Notes: a model not told the origin generated them from the sequence alone. Positions 9,720-19,259 are shown, counted from the stretch's first letter. The stretch is DNA of 64,000 nucleotides from Thalassobacterium maritimum (GCF_031127805.1 NZ_JARXHW010000003.1:124001-188000); one strand, 5' to 3'. Translations and numbers: made by a program.

Positions 9720-10835
9720 CTACCAACTGCTGAGGTTTACGTTTGCGTCATCGTAAGTCGGATAATCAGTATAGCCTTTACTACCTTTGCTATACCAAGT
9801 GGCCTGATCACTCTCCGAGAATTCTAAGTCATTCGCAAAACGCTCGACGAGGTCCGGATTGGCAATATATGGGCGCCCAAAAGCAATCAAATCTGCATGC
9901 CCGTCACTGATGGCATCATTTGCATCATCGCGCTCATAACCGCAGTTAGCTATGATACGCCCATCGTAGACTTGTCGAAACTCTTTAAGCGTCATTGGTT
10001 CACCGAGCTCATGAAAACCGAACTTTAATCCGTCGACAACATGCAGATAGGCAAGTTTACGTTGCGACAACTGCTCCGCTACATAGGTGAAAATTTCACG
10101 ATAGTCAGGCGAGCCCATATCGTTGAATGAACCATTGGGCGATATTTTCACTCCAATACGCTCACTCGAAAAGACCTGCGAGCAAGCTTCAACAATATCA
10201 CTGAGGAGACGAAAGCGATTCTCCAGTGTGCCACCATACTCGTCGCTACGATGATTGGTCTTACTTTGAAGAAATTCATCCAATAAATAGCCGTTAGCCG
10301 CGTGAATTTCGACTCCATCAAAACCCGCCTCCTGCGCATTTTCTGCAGCTTTACTGTAATCTTGAACGATGGCCTTGACCTCTCGGGTGTCCAGAGCCCG
10401 CGGGATTTCATGCGTCTTCTCTTCGCCGCTTGGAACAATCACTTTAGCCCCCTCATGTCTAATAGCAGACGGAGCCACAGGCAGCGCCCCCTCCTGAAAG
10501 TCGCTATGTGAAGCTCGCCCAGTATGCCATAGTTGTAGAAAGATACGAGAGCCCCCTTTATGCACAGCCTTGACGACAGGCTTCCACGCATCGACCTGCT
10601 CCTTGGACCAAATACCTGGCGCATCCACCCATCCGACTGCTTGCTTGGAGACAAAGGTCCCTTCAGTAATAATCAGGCCCGCCGAAGATCTCTGTCCATA
10701 GTAAGTAGGCAGTAGAATCCCAGGCACGTGATCAGGAGATCGTCCGCGCGTCATCGGAGCCATGACGATACGGTTTCGAAGTTCTAGAAAGTCCCAAGAA
10801 ATTGGGGCGAGAAGAGAATCGATATCAGAAGTCAT
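9720..10835 (-). CDS. old yellow enzyme family alkene reductase (NemA-like)
   Basis: About 371 residues from the ATG at 10835; the longer frame starts at TTG (10862). It matches the FMN-dependent old yellow enzyme family along its length: LRNRIVMAPMTRGRS near the N-terminus, FLQLWHTGRASH around residue 100, and the active-site stretch FDGVEIHAANGYLLDEFL, where His and Asn bind the substrate's electron-withdrawing group. The flavin phosphate-binding region DLIAFGRPYIANPDL follows near the C-terminus. Such enzymes use NADPH to reduce activated carbon-carbon double bonds and electrophiles such as N-ethylmaleimide or nitrate esters. It is cytoplasmic and has no evident link to the glycan genes. 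Confidence 0.9.
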   Translation of the reverse strand: MTSDIDSLLAPISWDFLELRNRIVMAPMTRGRSPDHVPGILLPTYYGQRSSAGLIITEGTFVSKQAVGWVDAPGIWSKEQVDAWKPVVKAVHKGGSRIFLQLWHTGRASHSDFQEGALPVAPSAIRHEGAKVIVPSGEEKTHEIPRALDTREVKAIVQDYSKAAENAQEAGFDGVEIHAANGYLLDEFLQSKTNHRSDEYGGTLENRFRLLSDIVEACSQVFSSERIGVKISPNGSFNDMGSPDYREIFTYVAEQLSQRKLAYLHVVDGLKFGFHELGEPMTLKEFRQVYDGRIIANCGYERDDANDAISDGHADLIAFGRPYIANPDLVERFANDLEFSESDQATWYSKGSKGYTDYPTYDDANVNLSSW

Positions 10836-11060
10836 GCAACTGCTTTGCAAAGTGCGTGCCAACTGCGCACAAGCTAGGTTTCAAGCATCGCACTCGCCTA
10901 AATCGTGCAGATTGCTCGATTGCAAAAAGGCCCATTCGTGCATTTTGTAAGGCTTACTACACAACTGCCAGAAACGATCGCACAATACAAAAAAAGCTTC
11001 ACGCATTCGCATGCCGCGCCTTGATGACGAGGCCATTATCTGACGGCTAAAAATCAACGA

Positions 11061-12467
11061 TCAATGCGGCTTCAGGCGATTAATAACTTCAGGATCCTGC
11101 TCCGAAGAATAAAATAAGCTCTTAATGACCTCCCCATTCGAACCGTAGCCACTCACTCCTAAAATAGTTCTGGCTGCTTGAGCCAACTCGGACAATCCAG
11201 TTTCTAAATCAATCTTATGGGTCAAGATGCGTTCAAGCCCATCAAGCACAAACGTCCCTGGAAAAGGGGGTTCTAGATTAAAGTCTGTCGAAATCTTTGC
11301 GACCTCAGTGGCAAAAAGCGCATCCCTTGAATCGTCCAAATCCAAGCTCTTAAATGCCGAACTTTTGCGAATGGGTATGTTATGTTTCCATTGGCCAATA
11401 CAATCTTGCACGGGCTCTGACAACATTGCGGTCACATATCGCTTCGCCAGTTCAACTGACGTGCAATTCTTACGCACACAAATCAGGTCGGTTGCCTGCG
11501 CGGAACAATCCACACCATTATCGAAAAGCGGCATGGGCACGGTCTGCCAATCTTTAAAACCTGAGCGCTGAATAAAATTCATCATATGACGCCCGGAAAG
11601 ATGCATGGCGGCCTGGCCATTCAAAAAATCGTCCAAATACTGCCCATCATCGATCTCCTCACCGGTCAACAGATCTCCCAGTTGACGAAACAACTGAAGG
11701 CCTTTGAGTACTTGTGGACTATCCAAAGTCACAGGATCTGCAAGCTCGGGGCAGAACAGCCGCCCCCCTGCCCGCACAATAAAGTTCATAAAAAGGAAAA
11801 TTGCGGGCCGCCAATTGATGATTTGAGACTTCGGCAAGGTTTTTGTTAATTGCTCCACGCACCCAATAAAATCACTCCATGTCCAACCAGCGCTCGGCAA
11901 AGAACAGCCCGCCTCTTCAAACACCTTCGGATTAAAGAAAATGACGCGCGGCGAAAAAGCGAAGGGAATCCCCACCATCTTACCATTCACCACAAAGGGC
12001 TTGAAGGGGCGCTCAAAAAAGAGATTACGATCTGGATAGCACTCTTCAAAGATCGAGGAGAGGTCCATATAATCGTCATACTGAGTCAAAACATGACTGG
12101 TGGTTCGAAGCTCTAACATACCCCGCTTAAACGCATAGCTACTCCGCAAGCCAGGAATCGTATCTTCGAGCAACTCGAACATCCCACGTATCCATGGAAA
12201 ATGATCTACTGGACTATAGACACAGAGATTTTCCTTCAGCACCCGAATTTGCCAGTTCGCTTGGACATAGGTCCCTTTACGAGAATGAGACTGAAGGACG
12301 CCGTCTTGACAAAGCGACTCCACAGCTTGTTGCACCTTGAGAAGTGATATACCCAATTCTTCAGCGATCTCTCTGGCGCCGGGTATTTTTTCTCCAGTGA
12401 CAATAGCTCCACTCTCCAACATCGAGAGAATATGATGACGAACTGCAAATACCTTATTGGGAGACAT
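11061..12467 (-). CDS. GntR-type DNA-binding domain fused to a MalE-like solute-binding domain
   Basis: A protein of 468 residues with no signal peptide. Residues about 1-70 form a GntR winged helix (VRHHILSMLESGAIVTGEKI, then AREIAEELGISLLKVQQAVE and the wing SHSRKGTYV). Residues about 75-468 resemble family 1 extracellular sugar-binding proteins of ABC importers (VNGKMVGIPFAFSPRVIFFN, WTWSDFIGCVEQL, FLNGQAAMHLSGRHMMNFIQ). Such domains normally work outside the cytoplasm; here the fusion implies a cytosolic sugar sensor that controls DNA binding directly. Its promoter carries a TTGACTAAG box, and three related boxes lie before the next transcription units, so it probably regulates itself and bases 12656-25073. 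Fold and site assignments are by eye. Confidence 0.85.
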   Translation of the reverse strand: MSPNKVFAVRHHILSMLESGAIVTGEKIPGAREIAEELGISLLKVQQAVESLCQDGVLQSHSRKGTYVQANWQIRVLKENLCVYSPVDHFPWIRGMFELLEDTIPGLRSSYAFKRGMLELRTTSHVLTQYDDYMDLSSIFEECYPDRNLFFERPFKPFVVNGKMVGIPFAFSPRVIFFNPKVFEEAGCSLPSAGWTWSDFIGCVEQLTKTLPKSQIINWRPAIFLFMNFIVRAGGRLFCPELADPVTLDSPQVLKGLQLFRQLGDLLTGEEIDDGQYLDDFLNGQAAMHLSGRHMMNFIQRSGFKDWQTVPMPLFDNGVDCSAQATDLICVRKNCTSVELAKRYVTAMLSEPVQDCIGQWKHNIPIRKSSAFKSLDLDDSRDALFATEVAKISTDFNLEPPFPGTFVLDGLERILTHKIDLETGLSELAQAARTILGVSGYGSNGEVIKSLFYSSEQDPEVINRLKPH

Positions 12468-12497
12468 ACTAGTTGAGACTGAAGATTAAAACACACA

Positions 12498-12510
12498 TTG
12501 ACTAAGCCAC
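12498..12510. promoter_or_regulatory. putative operator of the GntR-fusion regulator (autoregulatory)
   Basis: TTGACTAAGCCAC matches 11 of 13 positions of the palindrome TTGACTWAGTCAA. It ends 30 bases before the regulator's start codon, a position suited to autoregulation. Confidence 0.55.
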
Positions 12511-12655
12511 GAGGCAACTCGCCGACAAAAAGAATCAAAAATGAGACAACACACCTGCTTGAACAAGCCGAAAATCAATACACTAGAATCCTCGGAGAGA
12601 ATAGTCGCGGTAATTATAGACAAGCCACAAACACAGCACGCAAGAAATGGCCACA

Positions 12656-15600
12656 CTACAGTGCCTCAGCGTTTACTGTAATTGGTATGGAGAAACCGTC
12701 ATCGAATCTCACCAGAATGGTCGCTTCAAGCCTATCACCGGAACTCAAACTTGCGGTTTGCAGGGTCAGGGTTAGCATTTGAGTGCTGTTCGGTGAGAGC
12801 GTACCGGTGGCCGGGGCGACACTCAGCCAATCCACCGTATTATTCATACGGACTTCATAAGCCAGCGAATCAGCCAAGGCAGCAGTCGTGAGAACGACAT
12901 TCACTGGAGTGCTCGAACCACCGACAGTGCCACTCAACTCGACAAAGTATTTGTCGGCACTGATGGCAATGGGCCGGATCGGAAACAATGAGCTATCACC
13001 ATGTTCTATCGCACCTTGGTCCGGCGCATTGCCTAGATATTGGTCTGCGAAATTGAACAAGCCGAGTCCATCATCGATGCCAGAGGAATTACTAGCTAGG
13101 CGGAAATCGCCGACCCCAGCGTTAACGAAGATCGGTTCATCGTCCAAGACTCCATTGGCTTCTTGCCCGGCCGCGTACTGCACACTCGCCGCTGCCCAGT
13201 TTTTCGTCGACAAATTGTCGTAGTCGAAACTGTTCCATGGGTGCTGCTCCGCATCACGAATCGTCTTATTATAATCAGCATGCGAATTGGTGGTATGAAT
13301 AATATTATTTCGCGTTTGTCCAAGAAACATTTCGCGATTAGTATCGCTACCAATCCCGACCCCGGCCAAACCTTTGCCCTTGCCATAAATCGTATTGTTA
13401 AAAAAGAAGCTCTTACCTTTTGAATAGGTGGTGCCCCCGCCCAACTTTACAATTGTAACGCTTTCGTCGTTGTCGTCTCCTTGATTAAACATGAGATTAT
13501 TGAAAACATAAGACGGCCCCACAATACACGGGGCCAAACTCAAAGAAACACGGCAACTCTCGATACGATTGCCAAAGAAGCGCATGTTCATCTGACCGCC
13601 ATCCAGCTCTGTGCCATCATCATTCGCGAAGGCCAGCATATTACCGTAGACATCGCTATCGCGGTAAAATGATCCGATCGGGCTCGTGTTGTTCTCGCCT
13701 TCGATCACATCATTCCAGCGAATATCATCGCTACCGATCAGGTCATTATAGCGGACCACAAAATTGCCCTTCATGTTTTTTGTGGAACTTACGATTTGAT
13801 TCTGAACATAAATTGCGGTCGGGCCCATCGGGTGCTTGTTGGCGTTCTCTCCCCAATTATTCGCCGATAATCGTGGGTCGTGTATGTAGCAACGCTCAAC
13901 CGTGACACGTGAACTGCCTGCTAGATGCACGCCAGCGTCTTTATTAATCGCAGAGCCTTTACCTTTATTCTTATCGGACAGAGTCTCGTATGAGTAGACG
14001 CCATCGGAATAATTCGGCTGACGCGCCCAACCCGACATTTCGCAATCAACGATGCGAATCTGATCTGACATCTCGACTTGCACCGCGTGTCGGCGACCGC
14101 CTACGATCTCAATATTCTCAAAAATGAGGTAACTGCTATTGATAATTTTTAATGCAACATCGTCGGCATAGGCACCATCGATATCATCCGCCCCGGTGCC
14201 AGTAATCTTAATCCAGCCATCCGGCTCACCATGCATATTCTCGATCAAAAGCTGGCCGCTGGTGTAAAGACTCGAGACCGAGATCGTTTGAGCAATCGTT
14301 GGTGTACTATCCCACGTCGTGACTTTTTCACCGGCTTCATCAAACTTAATACCATCCACTTCCAGCACGACTTGTACTTCATATTCAGTGTCTTCAAGCA
14401 GACCCACAATACTACCACGATACTCACCACGAGTGTCGTCAAACTCTGACTGATAGGCTTCATACCACTGCGTGCTGCCTGTCTCGCGATAGTAGATGTG
14501 CGCCACTTCATTCGCGACCTGAGTTTCACGGCTAACATAAACACCAATCGACTCATAGGTCGGCACCAAACGGACTGGCAAATTCTTCGCTTCGTAGAGA
14601 TGCACTTCATCCAAGTAAAGCTTAGCTCCTGAATTAGACTTCGGGAAATTGGAAATAATCTGAATATAAGCCGCGCCCGCAGGAGCCAGAACATAAGGGC
14701 TGGAGAACTCACGGAAAGGCGCAGTGCCCGCAAAATCTACCAATGTGCTGGAGCCTCCGAGGCGAGTCGTGCCATCGGCCGCATAGAAGCGAAAATAAAG
14801 CGACGGAGAAACCGAAACATTTAAAACCGCGGCTTGAAACGACAGCTTATAATACTGGCCAGCAGTCACGGGAATCAGGTCATGAGAGAATGTCTTCCAA
14901 TAGCTAGCTCCATTTAATCGAACTGCTTGAGAACCTTCCGCGACAACCGTTGTTTCCAAGCTCACACTGCCATTCCAGTCCGAGACGCCGCTTTCGAGTC
15001 CAGGATCTGGCGTGATGCTAGTAATGTCTTGAGCAATGAAGCTGGACGATGCCAAGCCTGACTCATCGGCATCAGTCGTGATCAAAACATCGTCGAGATA
15101 AGTCGTCCCCGTCCCAGGATACCCTGCTGCAAAATAGAAACGAGCGTATTGAACGCCTGCAGGCGGATAGATGCCATCAGCGCGGTAGACAGAATAAGCG
15201 TTGGTCCCGAGCAACGAAAGCAAGTGATCCGTGGCAATTTCTGAATGGCTCGAATCATAATAACGAATCTGAAACACACCGTTCGAGGTCGTATGATCGG
15301 AAGCTGCGGCAAAGGAGACCGCATATTCTTTAGCTGGGTCGCAATCGAACTCATACCATGAGTGCTTCCAATAGGTCCCATGTGAATGAGAAGACGCATT
15401 TACACCCTCGAATGCATTGCTACTTAAGCCCGTGTGCCCTTGATACCACCCCGCATGGCCATTTTCGAAACCTCCATTCGCATTAACAACAAGCTCCTGG
15501 TGTGAAAACCCAGGCAGCTCAGCCACACTAACATTGTCAATGTACGCATCTTCGTTGGGACTCGTGCTTTTCCAGGAAAATCGTAATTTGAATTCAGTCG

Positions 15601-16135
15601 CAGTCAGGGTGTCCGAATAATAACTTGATGGAACGATCACCGAATAGTTCATAAAATCGGCCTGAGAGCCATCAGCGTTAGCAAGTGTGAGCTGAGCCCC
15701 AGCGTAATCCATCGTCTGTGCAAAACCATCCGGCCGACCCGCATCATAGAGTATCGGCTGAAATCCAGATCCGAAATCAATTTCAAATATCAGAAAATCT
15801 GGATGACTCCCGCCCCCCTCAAGTGTCGCAGGCACAAAGTAATCGAACGAGAACACCAAATCCTGAGTGGCATCTGGGATGGTCACGTAATTTGTTAAGG
15901 TAAGCTTCCTAGCACTGTCACCCTGACGCATAAAGAGGCTATTCGAATTCGACACAGAATAGCTATCCGCTACATAAATAAGAGTTGAGGAGTTGCGGCT
16001 CCAAGCAGCGGGAGCGCCCCCCACAGTATCGCTGTCGAAGTCATCAAAGAAAATCGATGCATTGAGGGAAGTGACAACAGAGAGTAGTGACACGCAATAA
16101 GCGGTCGCAAGGCGATGGGACATCGTTTTCTTCAT
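12656..16135 (-). CDS. exported multidomain right-handed beta-helix protein, putative polysaccharide lyase or hydrolase
   Basis: About 1159 residues from the ATG at 16135, which gives the best signal peptide; another in-frame ATG is at 16153 (1165 residues; positions below use this longer form). Residues about 35-215 are a beta-sandwich-like module also found in the PEP-CTERM protein at 17642-18313. Two further carbohydrate-binding-like modules follow (about 225-365 and 380-525, each opening with a Glu-x-Gly...Trp pattern), then a fibronectin III-like domain (525-612). A parallel beta-helix comes next (615-1050; QIRIVDCEMSGW, VTVERCYIHD, YVFNNLMFNQ) and a C-terminal Ig/BACON-like domain (WLSVAPATGTLSP). 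Such helices carry the active site in many polysaccharide lyases. No family could be fixed. It is divergent from the propeller gene, with an operator box between them. Confidence 0.75.
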   Translation of the reverse strand: MKKTMSHRLATAYCVSLLSVVTSLNASIFFDDFDSDTVGGAPAAWSRNSSTLIYVADSYSVSNSNSLFMRQGDSARKLTLTNYVTIPDATQDLVFSFDYFVPATLEGGGSHPDFLIFEIDFGSGFQPILYDAGRPDGFAQTMDYAGAQLTLANADGSQADFMNYSVIVPSSYYSDTLTATEFKLRFSWKSTSPNEDAYIDNVSVAELPGFSHQELVVNANGGFENGHAGWYQGHTGLSSNAFEGVNASSHSHGTYWKHSWYEFDCDPAKEYAVSFAAASDHTTSNGVFQIRYYDSSHSEIATDHLLSLLGTNAYSVYRADGIYPPAGVQYARFYFAAGYPGTGTTYLDDVLITTDADESGLASSSFIAQDITSITPDPGLESGVSDWNGSVSLETTVVAEGSQAVRLNGASYWKTFSHDLIPVTAGQYYKLSFQAAVLNVSVSPSLYFRFYAADGTTRLGGSSTLVDFAGTAPFREFSSPYVLAPAGAAYIQIISNFPKSNSGAKLYLDEVHLYEAKNLPVRLVPTYESIGVYVSRETQVANEVAHIYYRETGSTQWYEAYQSEFDDTRGEYRGSIVGLLEDTEYEVQVVLEVDGIKFDEAGEKVTTWDSTPTIAQTISVSSLYTSGQLLIENMHGEPDGWIKITGTGADDIDGAYADDVALKIINSSYLIFENIEIVGGRRHAVQVEMSDQIRIVDCEMSGWARQPNYSDGVYSYETLSDKNKGKGSAINKDAGVHLAGSSRVTVERCYIHDPRLSANNWGENANKHPMGPTAIYVQNQIVSSTKNMKGNFVVRYNDLIGSDDIRWNDVIEGENNTSPIGSFYRDSDVYGNMLAFANDDGTELDGGQMNMRFFGNRIESCRVSLSLAPCIVGPSYVFNNLMFNQGDDNDESVTIVKLGGGTTYSKGKSFFFNNTIYGKGKGLAGVGIGSDTNREMFLGQTRNNIIHTTNSHADYNKTIRDAEQHPWNSFDYDNLSTKNWAAASVQYAAGQEANGVLDDEPIFVNAGVGDFRLASNSSGIDDGLGLFNFADQYLGNAPDQGAIEHGDSSLFPIRPIAISADKYFVELSGTVGGSSTPVNVVLTTAALADSLAYEVRMNNTVDWLSVAPATGTLSPNSTQMLTLTLQTASLSSGDRLEATILVRFDDGFSIPITVNAEAL

Positions 16136-16243
16136 AATCAAGCTAGGGGCCATTGATTTGATCGCGCGAAAGGAGGGGTAACCAATCGCGCATGGTGAGC
16201 AGTAGTCAGGTCTTATTGGGAATCATCATTGTAACAATATTCA

Positions 16244-16258
16244 ATTGACTTAGTCAAT
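16244..16258. promoter_or_regulatory. putative operator of the GntR-fusion regulator, between divergent genes
   Basis: ATTGACTTAGTCAAT is a perfect 15-base palindrome around T16251. It lies between the beta-helix gene and the propeller gene and could control both. A half copy (ATTGAC) sits just downstream at 16262-16267. Confidence 0.65.
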
Positions 16259-16337
16259 CAAATTGACACCTTCCGTTTCTCCCCAGCACTTGAAGCATTA
16301 GTCACGCAGCAGCAGCGCAGTACGCCATTCAACACTC

Positions 16338-17480
16338 ATGTCAGAATTATCCTCAAAACCCGCCAAGGCGATCACGAGTAGTTCCAAGCATCACTTCTTT
16401 GGATACTATGACAAATCATGTTGGGACGCCTCACAGCGTTGGGTGCTCGGTCAAGAATCAATGTTCATGGACCGTGCTCCAAATGCAGGCGACACCATCA
16501 CCATCGGAGTGATTGACACGCACAATAAAAATGCGTGGCGACCGCTAACCCAAACAAGTGCTTGGAACTGGCAACAAGGATGCATGCTACAATGGCTGGG
16601 AGACGGCACTGAGATTATATTCAACGACATTGGTCCTGACGGATTCTACGCACGTATCATTAACATTGAGACAGAAGCAGAGCGAAAACTCTCGCGCCCG
16701 ATCTACGCAGTGAACCGTCAAGGAACGCACGCCGTTTCGCTTAATTTCTCTCGACTGCAGAACCAAAGACCAGGTTATGGCTATGCTGGAATTCCCGATA
16801 AATGGGAAGCGGTTGCCACGCCGACTGATGATGGCCTGTACTCATTGGATCTACAGACGGGTGCCTCCGAGCTCATACTCAGTCTTGCAGATGCGGCCAA
16901 CTTCCAGCGAATGCCAGAATTCGAAGGAAAACTCCACCGCTTCAATCACATTCAGTTCAGCACTAATGAACAACGCTTTGCGTTTTTGCACCGCTACAAG
17001 ACGCCCGACGAAGAAGTCGGACGCACCCGCCTCATGACCATGAACCTAGATGGCAGTGAATTACGCTGCCTCTCCGACCACGGATTCGTCTCCCACTATG
17101 ATTGGCAAGCGGATAAAGCGGTTTTGGCATGGTCCGGGCGCCACGGAATCGGTGATCGCTATTTTCTTTTTGAGGATAAGATCGGAGGCGACATTCAAAT
17201 CATCGGCGGAGAGCGATTCAAAACCGACGGCCATTGCTCGTTCTCCCCGGACGGTCAGTATATGCTAACAGACTCCTACCCAGACGAAACCGACCACCGA
17301 AGCCTCTTACTTTATCATATTGAACGCGATGAACTCACGACCTTAGGACGCTTCTACTCCCCGCCGATGGAATGGCAAATACGCTGCGACCTTCATCCCC
17401 GCTGGAATCGAGACGGCACACAAGTCTGCATTGACTCGATTCACGAAGGTCATCGCCAAATGTATGTGCTGAGCATTTAA
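16338..17480 (+). CDS. cytosolic beta-propeller protein, oligosaccharide-lyase-like
   Basis: A protein of 380 residues with no signal peptide. Repeated blades carry Asp-Gly turns (LGDGTEIIFND, MNLDGSELRCLSD, FSPDGQYMLTDSYPDETDH, WNRDGTQVCIDSIHEGHRQM), as expected for a seven-bladed beta-propeller. The opening HHFFGYYDKSCWD and the His-rich blades recall propeller lyases such as oligogalacturonate lyase (PL22) and ulvan lyases (PL24/PL25). It shares a divergent promoter region with the exported beta-helix protein, so the two may degrade the same polymer outside and inside the cell. The enzyme class is uncertain; a non-catalytic propeller is possible. Confidence 0.7.
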   Translation: MSELSSKPAKAITSSSKHHFFGYYDKSCWDASQRWVLGQESMFMDRAPNAGDTITIGVIDTHNKNAWRPLTQTSAWNWQQGCMLQWLGDGTEIIFNDIGPDGFYARIINIETEAERKLSRPIYAVNRQGTHAVSLNFSRLQNQRPGYGYAGIPDKWEAVATPTDDGLYSLDLQTGASELILSLADAANFQRMPEFEGKLHRFNHIQFSTNEQRFAFLHRYKTPDEEVGRTRLMTMNLDGSELRCLSDHGFVSHYDWQADKAVLAWSGRHGIGDRYFLFEDKIGGDIQIIGGERFKTDGHCSFSPDGQYMLTDSYPDETDHRSLLLYHIERDELTTLGRFYSPPMEWQIRCDLHPRWNRDGTQVCIDSIHEGHRQMYVLSI

Positions 17481-17584
17481 TCACGCAGTTCTAGCCACTG
17501 GTAACACACGCGATATTTTTTCGAATCGCACAGAAAATCGGCGAACTCGTTGCGACCGCCGGCCCCTCCCCATCATTCAGGCAC

Positions 17585-17623
17585 AAAAAAAATCCCCTCC
17601 CAGTGGCAAGCACGGGAAGGGGA
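17585..17623 (-). terminator. factor-independent terminator of the PEP-CTERM gene
   Basis: A hairpin with outer arms ATCCCCT (17592-17598) and AGGGGAT (17617-17623) and further inner pairs is followed on the minus strand by a run of T residues (the A tract at 17585-17592). It follows the stop of the gene at 17642-18313 and also lies beyond the convergent propeller gene. Confidence 0.85.
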
Positions 17624-17641
17624 TGGACTAGAATAATGAGG

Positions 17642-18313
17642 CTAGGCGTGCCGACGTTTGCAAGCGACTAACAAGGTGCTCAGCCCCAACAAGATCGCAA
17701 ACTGCGATGGCTCAGGAACCGTAGCCACACTGATATTGTCGAGGTATGCATCTTCATCATTCGTCGAACCACTCCAAACAAATCGCAATTTGAATGAACT
17801 GGCCGATAAAGTATCGGAATAATAGGCCGACGGAACAATCACCGAATAGCTTTGAAAATCACCTGGGGTCGCAGTCCCACCTGCGCTGGCAAGTGTGATC
17901 TGAGTTCCCGTATACTCACTAGTCTGCGCAAAGCCATCAGCGATGCCTGCATCTTTCAAGATCGGCTCAAATCCACTCCCAAAATCAATACTGAAAACAA
18001 GACTATCTGCCGCTTCAACGGAGGCGACTCCAGCAAAAAAATCAAAGGAGAACTCCAAGTCCTGACTTACATCAGGTATTGTCACGGCATCTGTCAGTGT
18101 TATAGTACGGCTGCCATCCCGCATGAAAAGACTATTCGAAGAAGACGCTGAATAGTCATCAGTTACATAAATAAGAGATGAATTACTTCTCGCCCAACCA
18201 GTGGGAGCCCCCCCATCGGCGATACTATCGAAATCATCAAAGAAAATCGACGCGTCCAGGGAAGCAATAGTGAGAAGGGAAGTTAGGGGTAGGTATATGT
18301 ATTTAAGGTTCAT
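17642..18313 (-). CDS. PEP-CTERM sorting domain protein with a beta-sandwich-like module
   Basis: A protein of 223 residues: signal peptide (about 1-21), a single beta-rich module, and a C-terminal PEP-CTERM tail (VPEPSQFAILLGLSTLLVAC followed by KRRHA). In the tail the Pro-Glu-Pro motif, hydrophobic helix and basic end direct processing by an exosortase. The module is closely related to the first domain of the beta-helix protein at 12656-16135 (shared FFDDFDS, LIYV-D-YS, SNSLFMR, YYSDTL and EDAY-DN). It is therefore probably a carbohydrate-binding or adhesive domain kept at the cell surface, an inference. An operator box lies 22 bases upstream of the start and a strong terminator follows. 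Confidence 0.85.
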   Translation of the reverse strand: MNLKYIYLPLTSLLTIASLDASIFFDDFDSIADGGAPTGWARSNSSLIYVTDDYSASSSNSLFMRDGSRTITLTDAVTIPDVSQDLEFSFDFFAGVASVEAADSLVFSIDFGSGFEPILKDAGIADGFAQTSEYTGTQITLASAGGTATPGDFQSYSVIVPSAYYSDTLSASSFKLRFVWSGSTNDEDAYLDNISVATVPEPSQFAILLGLSTLLVACKRRHA

Positions 18314-18335
18314 AACAATTTTTAAACATTAACAA

Positions 18336-18350
18336 GCTGGCTTAGTCAAT
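18336..18350. promoter_or_regulatory. putative operator of the GntR-fusion regulator before the PEP-CTERM gene
   Basis: GCTGGCTTAGTCAAT matches 12 of 15 positions of ATTGACTTAGTCAAT, with one intact half site (TTAGTCAAT). It ends 22 bases before the start codon of the gene at 17642-18313. Confidence 0.5.
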
Positions 18351-18529
18351 AAGTTTTTAACTTACGAATCTGGCGTTAATCATCTTAGAGCAATCAGACC
18401 ACCTGATAAAATCAGCCATATGAAAATCACCCGCAAGCGATGCGTCCACTTCGGTAAGTTCGAGCATCGACTGCACCTTCGCCTCCCTACAAAAGCTTTC
18501 GGTCACTCTATCAGTTACAGCGATCGCAC

Positions 18530-19231
18530 CTATTCCAAATCTAACTGGGGTTGTAATGTCTGATAATACACACGCCTGACTTTCAACTCTTCAGCTCTTT
18601 TGGGGTCCTCAATAATAAAAACCATTCCACTACGTCCAGAGCGATAAGGCCATTGTGTTTTATAGACCAGCTTCCAGCCCGGATCCTCGTCAGTTTTTGA
18701 CTCTAGCGCAAACATGACACCAAAATTCGGCTTATCAAGGATTGGCGCATTTGAGACTGAAGAGGCTCCAGGCTGGAGCATGATACGTTCATCCTTAAGC
18801 TGAGCAATTAACCTATGCTCGGTCATGTTGAACAACTTATATATATCCGTTCCATTCTCGCTCGCTCCTGTCTCGACGGGAACGACACGGTATTGAATCG
18901 GCTCATCATGAAGCTTCATAAACAAAAGCAATGTGTCATTTGAATTTCCCTCAAACTTAACGGAGGCGACTGGTATTCGGGTCGGGAGCCCTTCTTCATC
19001 TAAAGGACCGTCACGATAAAAAACAAGTGGCACTTCCAAGACCACCTTATGCACAGGAGTCGGAGTTCCGTTATAAATGGTAAGATCCACCCGCTCACCT
19101 TGATTCATGTAAAAGACATCCTTAATTGTCTTATCCCAACTTAACATCGAGAAAGCCACATTCACTGGTTCACCGACTTGAGCGCATAGCCCATGAACTG
19201 AAATTAAAATTAACAGAAAAACACGTTTCAT
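18530..19231 (-). CDS. small exported partner of the giant pilin-like protein (copy 1)
   Basis: About 233 residues from the ATG at 19231, where a clean signal peptide begins (MKRVFLLILISVHGLCAQ). The longer frame starts at GTG (19276) and would overlap the preceding gene. The rest looks beta-rich, with no known motif. It is a diverged homologue of the product at 32709-33434: both have an early hydrophobic leader, an F-Y-x-(N/S)-(Q/E)-G segment, a mid-protein stretch on small-molecule-like loops, and a C-terminal V-I-(E/D) region. It begins 28 bases after the giant pilin-like gene on the same strand, so the two are one operon. Function unknown; the pairing suggests a joint job in the envelope. 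Confidence 0.7.
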   Translation of the reverse strand: MKRVFLLILISVHGLCAQVGEPVNVAFSMLSWDKTIKDVFYMNQGERVDLTIYNGTPTPVHKVVLEVPLVFYRDGPLDEEGLPTRIPVASVKFEGNSNDTLLLFMKLHDEPIQYRVVPVETGASENGTDIYKLFNMTEHRLIAQLKDERIMLQPGASSVSNAPILDKPNFGVMFALESKTDEDPGWKLVYKTQWPYRSGRSGMVFIIEDPKRAEELKVRRVYYQTLQPQLDLE

Positions 19232-19259
19232 ATAAGATATTCTCACCGCTTTGATTGGA

